NCBI GenBank assembly: GCA_017964105.1
Contig: JAGCSP010000030.1
Span: 1 to 14,377, forward strand
Length of the DNA: 14,377 bases
From: Clostridia bacterium
Lineage (GTDB): Bacteria > Bacillota > Clostridia > Christensenellales > UBA1242
Direction: 5' to 3'
This document shows, piece after piece, positions 12,999-14,377 of the stretch; positions within the stretch are counted from its first letter, which is position 1; each line of letters begins with the position of its first letter. The translations under genes and the position numbers were made by a program. Below the pieces are notes generated by a model. The model worked only from the letters and a program-made list of their open reading frames with translations, did not search any database and was not told the DNA's origin.

Positions 12999-13028
12999 TT
13001 GAACTCCACAAATTACGCATTTTATAAT
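12999..13028 (+). promoter_or_regulatory. Sigma-A-like promoter of groES-groEL
   Basis: TTGAAC (12999-13004), an 18-base spacer and a perfect TATAAT (13023-13028) precede groES by about 32 bases. It overlaps the 5' end of the divergent gene. No CIRCE repeat (TTAGCACTC/GAGTGCTAA) is present in the whole intergenic region. Confidence 0.82.
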
Positions 13029-13060
13029 CAAAATAATTATATTTTAAATTAGGAGACATT

Positions 13061-13303
13061 ATGATAAAACCAATATTTGACAGAGTTGTTTTAAAAGAAA
13101 TTAACACTCAAAACACATCCTCACTATATTTATCACAGGATGAGAATAATAATGTGGCACAAGTGATGGCTGTGGGCAACGTAAAAACAGTAAAAGTTGG
13201 CGACAAGGTAGTATTTAATACTTATGCCACCACTAAAGTTACTGATAATAAAGAACAATTTTTACTCATAAAAGAAATTGACATACTAGGAATAATTGAA
13301 TAG
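13061..13303 (+). CDS. groES: Co-chaperonin GroES, short and diverged
   Basis: The protein is 80 residues, against about 94-97 in typical GroES. The N-terminal MIKPIFDRVVLKE, the core AVGNVKTVKVGDKVVFNTYA and the C-terminal IKEIDILGIIE match the family. The shortening falls mainly between AVGN and KVGD, where GroES has the roof hairpin; phage T4 Gp31 also lacks the roof hairpin. The mobile loop is changed too: the GGIVL motif that inserts into GroEL is replaced by SSLYL, still hydrophobic. AGGAG lies five bases before ATG 13061. It caps the GroEL cavity in the cytoplasm. The groEL ribosome-binding site starts inside its stop codon. Confidence 0.9.
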   Translation: MIKPIFDRVVLKEINTQNTSSLYLSQDENNNVAQVMAVGNVKTVKVGDKVVFNTYATTKVTDNKEQFLLIKEIDILGIIE

Positions 13304-13313
13304 GAGATAATAC

Positions 13314-14377
13314 ATGAAAAAAATAATTGTAGGAATGCAATCACTAGATAAAATTGTTTGTGGAGCAAATAAACTTTGTGATGCAGTAAAACTAACACTT
13401 GGGCCAAAAGGTAAAAATGTGGCAATAGATAGAAAATACACTTACCCCATCATCACAAATGATGGAGTAACTATTGCAAAAGAGGTTGTGCTAAGTGATG
13501 AATTTGAAAATGTGGGTGCATCTAGCATTAAGCAAGCTAGCATCAAATCAAATGACGTGGCTGGCGACGGCACAACTACCGCAACAATACTTGCCACATC
13601 AATCCTAACCAACGGCGCAAAACAAATATCCAGGGGCGCAAATGCAGTTATGCTCAAAAAAGGTATTACAAAAGCATGCCAAGTAATCACAAATGATTTA
13701 GCAAAACTTGCAAAGTCGGTAGAAAGCAAAGAAGATATATTCAACATTGCTTCCATTAGTGCAGGCAACACAGAAATTGGAAACATAATCACTCAAGCAT
13801 TTAAAATAGTTGGCAAAGATGGTGTAATAACTGTGGAAGATGGCAAAACATGTAAAACAGAATTAAAGGTCACCCAAGGTCTTGAATTTGATAGAGGGTA
13901 CATTAGCCCATACATGATCACAGACACACAAAAAATGGTAGCAAACTTATCTAATCCACTAATTCTTGTAACCGATGAAAAGATAACTAACATTAATCAA
14001 ATAATTCACATATTAGAAGCAGTAAATTCTTCTGGCACACCCCTACTTATCATAGCCGAAGACTACGACACAGAAGTAATAAACACACTTGTGGTAAACA
14101 AATTAAGGGGCAACTTAAATGTTGTTTGTGTCAAATCTCCAGCATTTGCTGACAAAAAACAAACACTTCTAATGGACATATGCACAATTGCAAATGCGAA
14201 CATAATATCACAAAGTGTTGGAAAAACACTTTCCACATGCAGTTTGGATGATTTAGGACGCGCAACATCTGTGGTAGTATCTAAGGATTGCACAATAATT
14301 AGCGGTGGCAAAGGTAACGAAGAAAAAATTAGCGAGCGTGCTAAATCAATAAAAGAACAAATTGCGCTTGCTGATTC
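13314..14377 (+). CDS. groEL: Chaperonin GroEL, C-terminal part off the right edge
   Basis: Translation from ATG 13314 gives 354 residues without a stop. The family landmarks are present: LGPKGKNV (ATP binding), ITNDGVTIAKE, the nucleotide-binding GDGTTTAT, ISAGNTEIG in the lower hinge area, VEDG, FDRGYISPY in the apical domain and LLIIAEDYDTEVINTLVVNKLRG, which holds substrate- and GroES-contact positions. It is diverged: the usual KAPGFGDRR is SPAFADKK here, and one residue is missing from the usual SANSDETVG stretch. The late catalytic Asp398 region is outside the window. GGAG lies seven bases before the ATG, and the gene starts ten bases after groES. Low identity could mean a fast-evolving main GroEL or a second paralogue. 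Confidence 0.95.
   Translation, partial: MKKIIVGMQSLDKIVCGANKLCDAVKLTLGPKGKNVAIDRKYTYPIITNDGVTIAKEVVLSDEFENVGASSIKQASIKSNDVAGDGTTTATILATSILTNGAKQISRGANAVMLKKGITKACQVITNDLAKLAKSVESKEDIFNIASISAGNTEIGNIITQAFKIVGKDGVITVEDGKTCKTELKVTQGLEFDRGYISPYMITDTQKMVANLSNPLILVTDEKITNINQIIHILEAVNSSGTPLLIIAEDYDTEVINTLVVNKLRGNLNVVCVKSPAFADKKQTLLMDICTIANANIISQSVGKTLSTCSLDDLGRATSVVVSKDCTIISGGKGNEEKISERAKSIKEQIALAD

Noticed and set aside
12993..13060. CIRCE element before groES
   Set aside because: I looked for TTAGCACTC and its inverted partner and found neither.

Overview
This window reads as AT-rich chromosome from a Gram-positive bacterium of the Clostridia. The basis is the dcw start order (mraZ-rsmH-ftsL-like-ftsI), the tig-clpP-clpX cluster next to engB, Shine-Dalgarno sites of the GGAGG type, sigma-A-like promoters (TTGNNN-17-TATAAT) and many short U-tailed terminators. 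It looks like a compact, possibly host-associated uncultured lineage. I cannot name the genus from sequence alone.

Layout from left to right. Positions 1-2950 (minus strand) hold the cell-wall/division operon mraZ-rsmH-ftsL-like-ftsI. It starts at a clear promoter carrying two tandem MraZ-type boxes, and ftsI runs off the left edge. Positions 2977-3823 hold a terminator, an acyl-ACP thioesterase-like gene with a perfect palindrome in its promoter, and another terminator. Positions 3808-4416 hold a small divergent pair: an 80-residue two-helix membrane protein (minus) and a 70-residue XRE-type regulator (plus) with two palindromic operator candidates. Positions 4415-5428 (minus) hold a metallophosphoesterase gene, apparently leaderless, then a structured segment containing a duplicated 5' end of a tRNA, then tRNA-Thr(CGU) and a bidirectional terminator. 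Positions 5431-6211 hold a Cys-containing beta-rich protein with its terminator. Positions 6185-10062 (minus) hold the proteostasis operon tig-clpP-clpX, closed by a terminator, followed by engB. Positions 10094-12992 (minus) hold a SPOR-like membrane protein, lspA, an rluD-type pseudouridine synthase and two small three-helix membrane proteins. Positions 12999-14377 (plus) hold groES-groEL from a sigma-A-like promoter without CIRCE; groEL runs off the right edge.

Most of the window is housekeeping: division and peptidoglycan synthesis, ribosome maturation (RsmH, EngB, RluD), protein folding and degradation (Tig, ClpXP, GroESL) and lipoprotein processing (LspA). I found no CRISPR array, transposase or phage module, and no clearly new multi-gene system. 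The least ordinary parts are the tRNA-derived segment at 4523-4678, the XRE/membrane-protein pair with twin operators, two apparently leaderless genes, and a diverged GroES that seems to lack the roof hairpin. No stretch longer than 300 bases is without a gene.
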